DNA of 64,000 bases from CALCHA01 sp035548175 (GCA_035548175.1 DASZTO010000024.1:29051-93050); one strand, 5' to 3'. Numbered from the stretch's first letter, positions 53,128 through 62,532 are shown. Notes: a model not told the origin generated them from the sequence alone. Numbers and translations: made by a program.

Positions 53128-55551
53128 ATGCGCCGAGGCTTGATCGCGGTTGTGGCGGTGGTGCTGGGGTTGCTGGGTATGGCGGCGGGGACGGCGCGGG
53201 GCGATGGGTTTATTGTGATTCCGGACAATCGCGTGGTGGTGCGCGGGCATTTTATTTTTGCGCCGCTGGAGGTGACGTACCACCGGGTGGAATGCAAGAT
53301 CGACGACCAGGTGGCGGTGACGAGCGTCGATCAGGAGTTTTTCAATCCGAATGATGCGCGCCTGGAAGGGGATTACATGTTTCCGGTGCCGGAGGGGGCG
53401 CGGATCGACAAGTTCGCGATGGACATCGACGGCAAGACGGTGGAGGCTGAGCTTTTGCCGGCGGATAAGGCGCGGGGGATTTACGAGGAGATCGTGCGGC
53501 GGACGCGCGATCCGGCGCTTCTGGAATACGCCGGGCGGGCGATGTTCCGGGTGCACATTTTTCCGATCGAGCCGCACGGCCGGAAGCGGATACAGCTCAA
53601 GTACACGGAGCTTTTGAAGCAGGACAACGGGCTGCTGGACTATCACTACACGTTGAACACGGAGAAGTATTCAAGCCGGCCGCTGAAGGATGTGAGCATT
53701 CACGTGACGGTGGGGGGCACGACGCCGATCACGACGCTGTATTCGCCGACGCACACGGTGGATGTGGTGCATCACGGGGAAAACGAGGCGGCGGTGAGTT
53801 ACGAAGCGCATGATGTGCGGCCGGACACGGATTTCCATCTGTACATCGGGCACAAGGCGGCGGCGGTGGGGATCAGCGTGCTGAGCTATCGGCCGGACCC
53901 GTCGAGGGAGGGATATTTCGTGCTGCTGGCGTCGCCGGGGGTGACGAAGGATGCGACGCCGATGCCGAAGGATGTGGTGTTTGTGATGGACACGTCGGGA
54001 TCGATGAGCGGGGAGAAGATCGAGCAGACGCGCAAGGCGCTCAAGTATTGCATTGACACACTGAACCCGCAGGATCGGTTTGATGTGGTGCGCTTCAGCA
54101 CGGAGGCGGAACCGCTGTTCAACGGCCTGAAGGATGCGAACGCGGACAATCGCAAGAAGGCGGAGGATTTTGCGGATAACCTGCGCGCCGCGGGCGGGAC
54201 GGCGATCGATGACGCGCTGACCAAGGCGCTCGGGGAGGTGAACGGGGCGGCGGCGGATCGGGTGCGGATGATGGTGTTCATGACCGACGGCCAGCCGACG
54301 ATCGGCGAGGAAGATCCGGACCGGATTTTAGCGCACGTGAAACCGGAGGCGGCGGGGGTGCGGATTTTTTCGTTCGGCGTGGGCACGGACGTGAACACGA
54401 AGCTGCTGGACCTGGTGGCGAGCGATTCGCGCGGGTATTCGCAGTACGTGCTGCCTAACGAAAACCTCGAACTGGCGATGAGCAATTTCTGGGGCAAGGT
54501 GCAGGACCCGGTGCTGGCGGGGTTGAAGGTGGATACGGGGAGCGTGACGGTCTCGAAGGTGTATCCCAGGGAGATGCCGGACCTGTTCCGCGGGGATCAG
54601 CTGGTGGCGTTTGGCACGTACGCGAAGGGCGGCAAGACGGCGGTGACGATCACGGGCATGGTGAACGGGAAGCAGCAGCAATTCTCGCAGGATGTCGAGT
54701 TTGCGGATTCCACGGGCGAAGAGAAGGACTGGATCGCCAAGTTGTGGGCGACGCGCCGGGTGGGGTATCTGCTGGATGAGATTCGGCTGCATGGCGAGAG
54801 CGCGGAGGTGAAGGAGGAGGTGGTGGACTTGGCGCGGCGGTGGGGCGTGGTGACGCCCTATACGGCGATGCTGATCATCGAGGATGAACAGAAGCGCCAC
54901 GTGCCTCTGGCGCAACAGACGCTGCGGGAGATGTCGCAGGATCGGGATGCGACCGCCAATGCGGGGGCGGCGTTCAAGAGCCTGCAGGCGGGCAATGCGA
55001 CCGGCGGCCAGGCGGTGGCCGACAGCGTAAACACGCGCAGCTATGAGCGGGCGTCGAACCTGGACGACTCGCGGCAGGCGGCGGCGCAAAGTTCGGCCCA
55101 CGCACGCTTCGAAAATCAGGCGGCGCCGGCGCTCAGCGTTGGGGGCGGCGGCGGCTTCGGCGGCTACGGCGGGCGCGGGGGAGGCGCGGGCGGACGCGCC
55201 GCGGCGTCCCCGGAAGCGCTCAACCTGGGAACCGCCTCGGCCAACGGATGGCAGGGCGGCACGGGCGCCGACGCCAACGGGCTTGGCTATCGCATCGTCA
55301 CCAACTACGCGCAGGAATCACGCGTGGTCAACGATCGGGCGTTCTTCCTGAATGGAAACCAGTGGACCGATGCCGGCGCGCAGAAGCTCCAGGATGCGAA
55401 ACATGTCAAGGTCGTGTTCGGATCGGATGATTATTTTGCGCTGCTGAAGCGATATCCGGATGCGGCCGCGTACTTCGCGCTGGGCAATAACCTCACGGTC
55501 GTGCTGGACGGAACGGTGTATGACATCGTGGACGACAGCAGCGGGAAGTAG
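53128..55551 (+). CDS. secreted VIT and von Willebrand factor A domain protein
   Basis: An 807-residue exported protein. Signal peptide about residues 1-25, VIT (inter-alpha-trypsin) domain about 30-155 with EGDYMFPVPEGARIDKF, vWA domain about 280-450 with the MIDAS motif DTSGSMS, then helical region, a Gly-rich spacer (about 671-693) and a C-terminal domain (DDYFALLKRYPDAAAYFALG). It is a metal-binding adhesion-type protein probably in the periplasm or envelope; ligand unknown. ATG 53128 has AGAGG six bases upstream. It is transcribed alone. Confidence 0.85.
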   Translation: MRRGLIAVVAVVLGLLGMAAGTARGDGFIVIPDNRVVVRGHFIFAPLEVTYHRVECKIDDQVAVTSVDQEFFNPNDARLEGDYMFPVPEGARIDKFAMDIDGKTVEAELLPADKARGIYEEIVRRTRDPALLEYAGRAMFRVHIFPIEPHGRKRIQLKYTELLKQDNGLLDYHYTLNTEKYSSRPLKDVSIHVTVGGTTPITTLYSPTHTVDVVHHGENEAAVSYEAHDVRPDTDFHLYIGHKAAAVGISVLSYRPDPSREGYFVLLASPGVTKDATPMPKDVVFVMDTSGSMSGEKIEQTRKALKYCIDTLNPQDRFDVVRFSTEAEPLFNGLKDANADNRKKAEDFADNLRAAGGTAIDDALTKALGEVNGAAADRVRMMVFMTDGQPTIGEEDPDRILAHVKPEAAGVRIFSFGVGTDVNTKLLDLVASDSRGYSQYVLPNENLELAMSNFWGKVQDPVLAGLKVDTGSVTVSKVYPREMPDLFRGDQLVAFGTYAKGGKTAVTITGMVNGKQQQFSQDVEFADSTGEEKDWIAKLWATRRVGYLLDEIRLHGESAEVKEEVVDLARRWGVVTPYTAMLIIEDEQKRHVPLAQQTLREMSQDRDATANAGAAFKSLQAGNATGGQAVADSVNTRSYERASNLDDSRQAAAQSSAHARFENQAAPALSVGGGGGFGGYGGRGGGAGGRAAASPEALNLGTASANGWQGGTGADANGLGYRIVTNYAQESRVVNDRAFFLNGNQWTDAGAQKLQDAKHVKVVFGSDDYFALLKRYPDAAAYFALGNNLTVVLDGTVYDIVDDSSGK

Positions 55552-55646
55552 CGGCATCGGCATCCAGCGGCCTCCGGCGGAGATCGGCGGGACGCCGATG
55601 CCACGCGCTGCTGGGCGCGTGGAGGTGCGGCGGGTATTCTGCGGCC

Positions 55647-56828
55647 ATGGTGACCATCGCGATTGAACACGTGACGAAGCGCTTTCCGGCTGGCGCGGGC
55701 GGAGCAGACGCCGGGAAGGCGGAAGGGAAGAACCATGGCAATGGAGGGGGTGACGGCGGGAGCAACGGGGGGGGAGACGCGGGGATGACGACGGCGGTGG
55801 ATGACGTCTCGCTGACGATTCCGTCGGGAGCGCTGTTTTTTCTGCTGGGGCCGTCGGGGTGCGGCAAGACGACGCTGCTGCGGATGATCGCGGGATTTAT
55901 TCTGCCGACGCAGGGGCGGATCACCTTTGACGGGAAGGACATGACGTATGTTCCGCCGCACGAGCGGGACACCGGGATGGTGTTTCAGAGCTATGCGTTG
56001 TGGCCGCACATGACGATCGGGGACAACGTGGGTTTTGGGCTGGATGTGCGGAAGATCAAGGGGAGCGAGCGGACGAAGCGGATCGATGAGGCGCTGTCGC
56101 TGGTGCAGATGGGGCATTTGAAAGCGCGCAAGCCGAACCAGTTGTCGGGGGGCCAGCAGCAGCGGGTGGCGTTGGCGCGGGCGCTGGCGTTTCGGCCGCA
56201 GTGTCTGTTGCTGGATGAGCCGCTGAGCAACCTGGATGCGAAGCTGCGGCTGGACATGCGGGCGGAGATTCGGCGCATCGTGAAGCAGACGGGCATCACG
56301 GCGGTGTACGTCACGCACGATCAGAAGGAAGCGCTGTCGATGGCGGATGGGATCGCCGTGATGCGCGCGGGGAAGTTGCAGCAGACCGGCACGCCGACCG
56401 ATCTGTATCGCAAGCCGGTATCGAAGTTCGTGGCGGATTTCATCGGGGAATCGAATTTTCTTCCGGGCGAAGTCGAAACCGTCACCAGCAGCACCGTGAG
56501 CGTGAAGACCCGCGCGGGGACGCTCTTTGCCATGAAGGCGGCGGCGGGCGAGGTGAGCCCGCGGCAAAAAGTGCTGGCGGCGTTTCGGCCCGAGGCGGTG
56601 CAGGTGGTGCCGGGCGACCGGGACTTGGGCGCAACGGTGAACCAGTTGCGCGGGCGGCGCGTGCAGACGGTCTATCTGGGCGAAATCGCCGAGCACATCG
56701 TGGAAGTCGACGGCCAGCAGATCAAGGCCTTTGAGCTCAATCCGCGCAGCGCTTCGCCGGCGCATGGAGAGGAAGTCGTTGTGGCCGTGCGCGCGGAGCA
56801 TGTCATGCTCGTGCCGGATGCGGCGTGA
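55647..56828 (+). CDS. ABC importer ATPase (iron/spermidine/sugar type, with TOBE domain)
   Basis: A 393-residue nucleotide-binding subunit. Walker A GPSGCGKTT, Q-loop MVFQSYALWPHM, signature LSGGQQQR, Walker B LLLDEPLSNLD, H-loop VTHDQ, then a TOBE-type C-terminus (ATVNQLRGRRVQTVYLGEI). The region between strand one and Walker A has a Gly/Asn-rich insertion of about 30 residues (NHGNGGGDGGSNGGGDAG). A binding lipoprotein follows seven bases later. No permease gene is adjacent. Confidence 0.88.
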   Translation: MVTIAIEHVTKRFPAGAGGADAGKAEGKNHGNGGGDGGSNGGGDAGMTTAVDDVSLTIPSGALFFLLGPSGCGKTTLLRMIAGFILPTQGRITFDGKDMTYVPPHERDTGMVFQSYALWPHMTIGDNVGFGLDVRKIKGSERTKRIDEALSLVQMGHLKARKPNQLSGGQQQRVALARALAFRPQCLLLDEPLSNLDAKLRLDMRAEIRRIVKQTGITAVYVTHDQKEALSMADGIAVMRAGKLQQTGTPTDLYRKPVSKFVADFIGESNFLPGEVETVTSSTVSVKTRAGTLFAMKAAAGEVSPRQKVLAAFRPEAVQVVPGDRDLGATVNQLRGRRVQTVYLGEIAEHIVEVDGQQIKAFELNPRSASPAHGEEVVVAVRAEHVMLVPDAA

Positions 56829-56835
56829 GGGGCGG

Positions 56836-58284
56836 ATGATGCGGCACCTGGACAACCTGTGGCGAGCGGCGCTGTGCGCGGGAATCGCGCTGGCCGCGCT
56901 GCTGCTGGCGGCCTGCGGCGACGGCCGGCAAACGGGCGTGGTGACGCTGGATATCGTCAGCCCCCACGGCGCCAACATCCGCCGCGAATTCGCCGACGCC
57001 TTCACCCAATGGCATCTGAAAAAATATGGCACGGCGGTGAAGATCAACTATCCGGACATCGGCGGCGGGGGCACCGGCAACATCGCACGCTACCTCGAAA
57101 ACCAGTATTCCCACGGCGCCACCAGCACCTTCGATCTCGTCTGGGGCGGCGGGTCGGCGTCCTTCGGCCAATATCAGAAATTTCTCGTCAAGCCGGAACT
57201 GCCGCAGAGCGTCCTCGATCAGGTTCCGCACGACATCTTCGGCACGCCGCTGCACGGCCCCGGCGACGTGTGGATCGCCGCGACCATGTCCAACTTCGGC
57301 ATCGTGGTCAACAAGGATCGCCTGAAGGAACTGGGCCTCAGCATGCCCAAAACCTGGGCCGATATCGCCGGAGGCGACTGGATCGGCGATCTGTCGCTGG
57401 GCGATCCGTCGAAGTCGGGCTCGGTGCTCACCAGCTATGACATGACCTTCGCCCAGTATGGCTGGGACAAGGGCTGGGGCATCATGACGCGCTTTTTCGC
57501 CAACGCCAACGCCATCCGCGAAAACGGCTCCGATCCCTCCGATGATGTCGGCTCGGCGCAGGCGGTGGCGGGAATCGTGATCGATTTCTACGGCCGCACC
57601 AACGTCATCCGCGTCGGGCCGCGCATTGTGCAGTTCATCATTCCACAGGGCGGCTCGACGATCGACGCCGACCCGATCGCGCTGCTGAAAGGTTCGCCGC
57701 ACGCGGACATCGCCTCGCATTTCATCGAGTTCGTCATCAGCCCGCCGGGCCAGCGGCTGTGGGTGTTCAAGGCGGGCGTGCCGGGAGGCCCGAAGCGCGA
57801 CGTGCTGGGGCGACTGAGCGTGCTGCCGGAGCTGTACCGGGATGAGTACGGTTCGATGTTCGACGCGACGGATCCGTTTGCGCCGGCCGAGGCGCTCAAG
57901 GCCGATCCAAAGAAGCAGTCGGACCGGCGGGCGTTTCTCGGGGACTTGATCAAATCGGCGCTGGTGGACAACGAGGAGGCGCTGGTGGCGGCGCGGCGGG
58001 CCGTGCGTGCGGATGGCGATCCCCCCGACCTCCTGGCCGGCTTCGATGCGCTGCCGACCTTCGCCACCACCACCATCGGCCCCGATGGCTCGCTTGTTTA
58101 TGGCCCCTGGCAGCCGGTGGATGAAGCGCACGTGGCGGCGCTGGCCGCGGAGTATCGTCCCAAGGACCCCAAGAAGGCGGCATACATGGAGCGGATTCAG
58201 ACGGGCCTGCGTGACCACTGGCGCGCGGAGTTCGCCGATCGCCTGGAGAAGCTGCGGCAGCAGGCGGAATCGCGCAAGCGGTAG
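56836..58284 (+). CDS. extracellular solute-binding lipoprotein (ABC importer, family 1/iron type)
   Basis: A 482-residue lipoprotein. Signal with lipobox LLLAACG (Cys about residue 27), then a periplasmic-binding fold: FDLVWGGGSASFGQYQKFLV and KTWADIAGGDWIGDLSLGDP are typical of SBP families that bind iron or sugars. A C-terminal charged helix is long for the family. Start ATG 56836 or 56839. It is directly behind the ATPase. Ligand not assignable. Confidence 0.84.
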   Translation: MMRHLDNLWRAALCAGIALAALLLAACGDGRQTGVVTLDIVSPHGANIRREFADAFTQWHLKKYGTAVKINYPDIGGGGTGNIARYLENQYSHGATSTFDLVWGGGSASFGQYQKFLVKPELPQSVLDQVPHDIFGTPLHGPGDVWIAATMSNFGIVVNKDRLKELGLSMPKTWADIAGGDWIGDLSLGDPSKSGSVLTSYDMTFAQYGWDKGWGIMTRFFANANAIRENGSDPSDDVGSAQAVAGIVIDFYGRTNVIRVGPRIVQFIIPQGGSTIDADPIALLKGSPHADIASHFIEFVISPPGQRLWVFKAGVPGGPKRDVLGRLSVLPELYRDEYGSMFDATDPFAPAEALKADPKKQSDRRAFLGDLIKSALVDNEEALVAARRAVRADGDPPDLLAGFDALPTFATTTIGPDGSLVYGPWQPVDEAHVAALAAEYRPKDPKKAAYMERIQTGLRDHWRAEFADRLEKLRQQAESRKR

Positions 58285-58356
58285 GGGGCCTGGGCGCGGG
58301 CCGGACCAGGGGGAGCGCCAGGAAGATGGCGGTCGATGATATGAGTACCGGAATTA

Positions 58357-58408
58357 TTGACACGCGCAAAGTTTTTTGTGGAACTCCAGGGGCAGGTCCG
58401 GATAAAAT
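58357..58408 (+). promoter_or_regulatory. candidate promoter elements before the STN-domain pair
   Basis: TTGACA (58357-58362) and TAAAAT (58403-58408) lie in the 172-base gap but 40 bases apart, so they do not form one standard promoter. GGAACT (58380-58385) with TAAAAT 17 bases later resembles an ECF-sigma -35. Weak. Confidence 0.3.
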
Positions 58409-58456
58409 GCCCGGTGCATGGAGGGAACGGTCCTTTTCACAGAAGGTGGTTCGGCG

Positions 58457-59269
58457 ATGCGCACGACTCTCTGGACAACGGTGCTGACGGTGGCGCTTGC
58501 GGGCGCGGTCTTCGGTGCGGATGCGTCCTCCAGCACTTCCACCCCCGGCAACTCCGCTTCGATGCGCGCCGCGCCCGGTTCCAACGCACGCTGGGCCCTG
58601 GGACAATCCATCCAGCAAATCCAGGCCGACGGTATCGCAGTTTCCAAAGTGATCGATTACCTCCGCACCATCTCCGGCGCCAACATCGTCGTGAACTGGA
58701 AGGCCCTGGAGGCGGCGGGCGTTTCGCAGGATGCGCCCATCACCCTGGATGTGCGCGGGGTGACGCTGCGCAAGGCGATGCAACTGGTGCTGGATCAGGC
58801 CTCGCCCACCGTGCCGCTGACCTACGATGTCGATCAGAACGTGATCAGCATCACCACGCAGGATGAAGCGGACAAGGTGATGATCACCAAGGTGTACATC
58901 GTCGACGACCTGGTGATGCCGGACTATCAGCAGAACATTCAGGTGCCCACCTTCAACCTGCAGGCGGTGACCCAGGGCGGCTCGACGCAGGGCGGCGGCG
59001 GCGGAGGCGGGGCGAGCCAGCAGTCGCTGTTTCAAACCAACACCACCGGCGGGGGCGCGCAGGCATCGCAGACCTCCGATCAGAAGGGGCAGGACCTCGT
59101 CGAACTGATCAAGGAAGTTGTGCGCCCCTCGATCTGGAAGGAAAATGGCGGGCCCGCAACCATGCGCTATTTCAGCGGCAAGCTGATCGTCACCGCACCC
59201 CAATCGGTGCAGGAAATGATCGGCGGACCAGTCAACTCCGATACCGGCGCCATTCGCGTCGGGATGTGA
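58457..59269 (+). CDS. secreted STN-domain protein (paralogue A)
   Basis: A 270-residue exported protein. Signal peptide about residues 1-21, an STN-like (secretin/TonB short N-terminal) domain about 50-140 with ISGANIVVNWKALEAAG and VTLRKAMQLVLDQ, a Gly/Gln-rich linker about 165-200, and a C-terminal domain with LIKEVVRPSIWKENGG and LIVTAPQSVQEMIGGP. The same C-terminal module recurs in the next gene. No secretin pore domain, so it is not a complete GspD. ATG 58457 is favoured by AAGGTGG nine bases upstream. Confidence 0.78.
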   Translation: MRTTLWTTVLTVALAGAVFGADASSSTSTPGNSASMRAAPGSNARWALGQSIQQIQADGIAVSKVIDYLRTISGANIVVNWKALEAAGVSQDAPITLDVRGVTLRKAMQLVLDQASPTVPLTYDVDQNVISITTQDEADKVMITKVYIVDDLVMPDYQQNIQVPTFNLQAVTQGGSTQGGGGGGGASQQSLFQTNTTGGGAQASQTSDQKGQDLVELIKEVVRPSIWKENGGPATMRYFSGKLIVTAPQSVQEMIGGPVNSDTGAIRVGM

Positions 59270-59307
59270 CCGGACCGGCGGCGACGCCTTGAACGCGGGG
59301 GTGCATC

Positions 59308-60351
59308 GTGAAGCATTTGGCGATTGTGATGCTGGGCTTCGGCCTGCTCGGGGGGACGGGCGCTCTGCGCGGGCAGGTCATCGGCAACGGCGGCGGCAAC
59401 GCGGCCGTCGGCACCTCCCTGACCGTCTCGACCCTCTCCACCGGCACCGTGCTGGATGTCACCGGGGCCGTCTCCGCCGACGGCCGCTACGTCACCTTGC
59501 ACCTGGAGCCTTCGCAGGCGAGTCTGGAAGGGTTCGACACCTTCACCAACGGCACGGGCATCAGCCAGGCGGTAGCCACCACGGCGATTCCATTTCGTCC
59601 GATGGTCGTGGGGAAAGTGACGCTGGTGGAAAACGACAAGGCGGTGCTGGACAAATCGGTGAAGGCCTCCATGTTGAAGAACGTCTCCCTGAAGGCGGCG
59701 ATGCGCCAGATGGCCGCGAGCGCGGGAACCAATATCGTGCTGGGCATTCGCGGGCTTCAGCAGGTGGGCGTCAATGTGGATTCGCCTCATGTTTTTCTGG
59801 TTCAGGAGGGGACGCTGAAGCAGGCGCTGCTGGGAATACTCAAGGAGGCGGCGCCGGACCAGGACATGGTCATCTCGGCGGATGAGGGGGTGGTGGAAAT
59901 CGAGACGCAGGGGCAGGCGGACAATACCGTGGTGACGAAAAGCTACGACCTCAACGATCTGCTGGCGAATCTGCCGCGGATCGTGCCGCCGACGATGGAC
60001 CTTAATACGTTTCAAGAGGATGCCGCGCCGGCGCCGTCGCCCAAGGCGCCCGATCCGGTGCAGGCGGATCCGCGCAATGAGCGCGCCGGGCCGGGTAAGG
60101 GCGCCCGGAACGCCGCGGGCAAGACGCACGTCGCCGTCGCGCCGCAGGACAGCGACACCGACATCATGCGGCTGATCACCGCCGCGGTGCGGCCGGAGAT
60201 CTGGAAATCCAACGGCGGCAAAATCGGCGATATCTCCATCGTCGGCGATCGCGTGTGGATCACCGCGCCCCAGGCCGTGCAGGCGATTCTCTCCGGTCCC
60301 GCCCATCATCGGGGCGACGGCACGCCGATGTACATCGACATGGCGCAGTAA
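59308..60351 (+). CDS. secreted STN-domain protein (paralogue B)
   Basis: A 347-residue exported protein starting at GTG 59308, signal peptide about residues 1-22. Residues 30-110 form a region not shared with paralogue A. A STN-like domain about 120-205 (VSLKAAMRQMAASAGTNIVL, QEGTLKQALLGILKE) is followed by a charged Pro-rich linker and the C-terminal module LITAAVRPEIWKSNGG with VWITAPQAVQAILSGP. It is 38 bases after paralogue A, so both should be cotranscribed. Convergent with the mannosidase gene. Confidence 0.78.
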   Translation: MKHLAIVMLGFGLLGGTGALRGQVIGNGGGNAAVGTSLTVSTLSTGTVLDVTGAVSADGRYVTLHLEPSQASLEGFDTFTNGTGISQAVATTAIPFRPMVVGKVTLVENDKAVLDKSVKASMLKNVSLKAAMRQMAASAGTNIVLGIRGLQQVGVNVDSPHVFLVQEGTLKQALLGILKEAAPDQDMVISADEGVVEIETQGQADNTVVTKSYDLNDLLANLPRIVPPTMDLNTFQEDAAPAPSPKAPDPVQADPRNERAGPGKGARNAAGKTHVAVAPQDSDTDIMRLITAAVRPEIWKSNGGKIGDISIVGDRVWITAPQAVQAILSGPAHHRGDGTPMYIDMAQ

Positions 60352-60356
60352 CGCCG

Positions 60357-61736
60357 TCAATCCAGCGGCTTTTGAAGCAGGTGCGGCCGCGTGTCGAGCA
60401 CGTGAAGAATCAGCTCTCCAAAAAATGTATTCGCCCAGGCGAACCAGTCGCGCGTGTAGCGGCGGGCGTCGTCGCTGCGGAAGGCTTCGTGCATGAAGCC
60501 GGTGCCCGCGTGCGTGTGCTTGAGCATGCGGAGGCAGGCGAGAATTTCCGCGTCATCGGTGGCGGTGATCGCCTGCGTGATGATGCCCAGCGGCCAGATC
60601 CACGAAACGCCGATGTGCGGCGACGTCACACCGTGACCGGCGGCGCCTTGGGCATAGTACGGATTGTCGCGCGACAGCACGAAGCGGCGCGTGTTTTTGT
60701 AAATCTCATCGTCGGTGCTGCAAAAGCCCAGGTAGGGAAGACCGACAAGATTCGGCGGCCCGGCATCATCCATCAGCAACGTGGAGCCGAAACCGTCTGT
60801 TTCGTAGGCGAAGATGTCGCCGTGGCGAGGGTGGCGCACAACGCCGTGACGGAAGATGCCCTCGGAGATGGTCATCGCCGAGCGGCGGGCGCCGGTGACG
60901 ATGTCGGCCGCGAGATGCAGGTCTTCGAGGACATCGGCCATGCGGCGCAATTCGACCACCGCCATCGCATTGGCGGCAATGAGGAACTGAAAGATGCAGG
61001 CGTCGTCCGAGGGGCGGAAGGGGCAGCGCGACATGCCGGTGCGGCGATAAGGATTGCCCAGGCCTTCCAGCGGCAGCGAATCGGTGGTGTTGGGCGTGTT
61101 GCGCTGGAAGCGATAGCCGCGATTGTCCGAAGGATAGGGCTGTTCGAGCTGTCCCTGCTGTTCGCAGGCGATCACGTCGCAGATGCGGGCCAGCGATCGC
61201 AGCGTGAGCTCGTTGAAGATCGAGGCATCGCGCGTGGCGGCATAGTAGCCGGTGGCAAGTCGCAGGACGGAGACCAGCGAATCGAGTTCATATTTGCGTT
61301 CGTGCACGCCGGGCCGCATGAAGGTGAGGTCGCTTTTCCAGGGGGATTCCTGGTCTGGTGAACGATAGAACGCGTTGGCGTAAGCGTCGAGAAGAACGCA
61401 GCGCGCCTGGCGGTGAATCAGGCCGCGCAGGAGCGTACGCAGCTTGTCGCACCGGGCGGCGAAGGGCACGTAGGGCCACACCTGGTTGGTGGAATCGCGC
61501 AGCCACATGGCGTGAATGTCGCCGGTGATGATGAACGCGTCGTCCGAGGCTTCAGAAGTTGCGGCGGGCGTGAATTGCACGGTGGTATCGAGCGTGTTTG
61601 GGAAACAGTTCTCGAAAAGCCAGGCGAGTTCCGGGTCCGCGATTTTCGTGCGGGCCTCCGTGATCACCTGCTCGATGACGGGCGAAGTAAAGGTGCGCTG
61701 CTCCACGGGCGGACGTTTTGAAGGCAGCACAGTCAC
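60357..61736 (-). CDS. GH125 family glycoside hydrolase (exo-alpha-1,6-mannosidase-like)
   Basis: A 459-residue (alpha/alpha)6-barrel enzyme. The GH125 hallmarks are ITGDIHAMWLRDSTNQVWPY, RPSDDACIFQFLIAANAMAV and GVSWIWPLGIITQA. Known members release terminal alpha-1,6-mannose; the reaction here is inferred from family. No signal peptide, so it should act in the cytoplasm. It overlaps the upstream GNAT gene by four bases and lies downstream of it on the same strand. Confidence 0.92.
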   Translation of the reverse strand: MTVLPSKRPPVEQRTFTSPVIEQVITEARTKIADPELAWLFENCFPNTLDTTVQFTPAATSEASDDAFIITGDIHAMWLRDSTNQVWPYVPFAARCDKLRTLLRGLIHRQARCVLLDAYANAFYRSPDQESPWKSDLTFMRPGVHERKYELDSLVSVLRLATGYYAATRDASIFNELTLRSLARICDVIACEQQGQLEQPYPSDNRGYRFQRNTPNTTDSLPLEGLGNPYRRTGMSRCPFRPSDDACIFQFLIAANAMAVVELRRMADVLEDLHLAADIVTGARRSAMTISEGIFRHGVVRHPRHGDIFAYETDGFGSTLLMDDAGPPNLVGLPYLGFCSTDDEIYKNTRRFVLSRDNPYYAQGAAGHGVTSPHIGVSWIWPLGIITQAITATDDAEILACLRMLKHTHAGTGFMHEAFRSDDARRYTRDWFAWANTFFGELILHVLDTRPHLLQKPLD

Positions 61737-62263
61737 TCCTTCTTGAAAGCGGCGCGAAGATCGATCCAGTAGCGCCGGGTGAGCGTGTGAGATGCTTTAT
61801 CACGAAACGTTTCGGCGAGCACGCCGCCGTTTTTTTCGATCACTTTCCACGATGCGGTGTTGTCGTCGTCGCAGGTGAGCATGATTTTTTCGAGGCCGAG
61901 CGCGCGGCAGGGATCGAGCGCGAGGCGGAGCATCAGGGTCGCGAAACCTTGGCGGCGGTAGGGGGGGGCGACGGAATAGCCGACGTGGCCGCCGTGCTGG
62001 CGCAGATAGTCGTTAAGCGAGTGGCGGATGCTGACGCGCCCGATGATGCGCGCGCCGACGAAGGCGTAGAGCATGGTCGAGGGAACCCATTGCGGCGGAA
62101 CGTTGATGCCGCGGGCGTGATCGTCGAGCTGGCGCACGTGCTCGGCGAAAGACATACCGGGCTTCCAGGTGAAGGTGTACTGCGCTGGGTTTTCACCGGC
62201 GTAATCCGCGTAACCGCGGAGAAAGGCGGCTTCGTCGGCGAGGGTAAGCGGGCGGAGGACCAT
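61733..62263 (-). CDS. GNAT family N-acetyltransferase
   Basis: A 176-residue GNAT fold of the RimJ/RimL type. The acetyl-CoA motif is PPYRRQGFATLML (Q/RxxGxG/A form), preceded by GRVSIRHSLNDYL and GGHVGYSVA and followed by LTCDDDNTASWKVIEKNGG. ATG 62263 is used; an upstream frame carries sequence unlike the family. No clear ribosome-binding site. Its substrate could be an amino group of a protein, metabolite or amino sugar. It overlaps the GH125 gene. Confidence 0.87.
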   Translation of the reverse strand: MVLRPLTLADEAAFLRGYADYAGENPAQYTFTWKPGMSFAEHVRQLDDHARGINVPPQWVPSTMLYAFVGARIIGRVSIRHSLNDYLRQHGGHVGYSVAPPYRRQGFATLMLRLALDPCRALGLEKIMLTCDDDNTASWKVIEKNGGVLAETFRDKASHTLTRRYWIDLRAAFKKE

Positions 62264-62297
62264 GCGAAGCCGAAGGAAGGAAACGCGAGTAGAGGGA

Positions 62298-62326
62298 TGG
62301 GCGATGAGGGACTCGAATGTACCCTC
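62298..62326 (-). other. tRNA 3'-end-like remnant, possible attachment site
   Basis: The minus strand reads GAGGGTACATTCGAGTCCCT and then CATCGCCCA. This resembles a tRNA T arm (GAGGG, TTCGAGT, CCCTC) plus a discriminator-side acceptor strand, but the loop has three or four extra bases and no anticodon or D arm is visible upstream. It marks the change to the accessory segment. Confidence 0.35.
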
Positions 62327-62495
62327 AATTCCCCAAGAAAAACAAGCCCTTACGGGGGGAGGCGCAGCAAAATGCGCAGCAAATCCGGTAAATTTCGTCG
62401 ATGCGGTGGGAGCCATCATGGGCTTGCCACTGACAGATTCTGAGAAGGCGGAAGCTGTGCGCCGGTTGCTGGCGGGCAGCGGAGAGGGGTCATGA
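62304..62495 (+). CDS. small unknown ORF overlapping the tRNA-end-like sequence
   Basis: A 63-residue frame starting MRDSNVPSIPQEKQALTGGG and ending with a predicted helix, GLPLTDSEKAEAVRRLLAG. GAGGG lies seven bases before the ATG. Its first codons derive from the tRNA-end-like sequence, as is common for ORFs at integration sites, so it may be a fusion or remnant and not a functional gene. No family is recognised. Confidence 0.38.
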   Translation: MRDSNVPSIPQEKQALTGGGAAKCAANPVNFVDAVGAIMGLPLTDSEKAEAVRRLLAGSGEGS

Positions 62496-62520
62496 CTATC
62501 CCCTGCGGTAGCCGGGGAAC

Positions 62521-62532
62521 CGCTACGTAGCG
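62521..62532. repeat. 12-bp perfect palindrome
   Basis: CGCTACGTAGCG is fully self-complementary. It lies in the non-coding part of the accessory segment, between the small ORF and the unknown gene. Confidence 0.7.

Noticed and set aside
62298..62326. Complete tRNA gene on the minus strand
   Set aside because: Only a T-arm-like and acceptor-like part is recognisable; the loop is too long and no D or anticodon arm can be folded in the adjoining bases.
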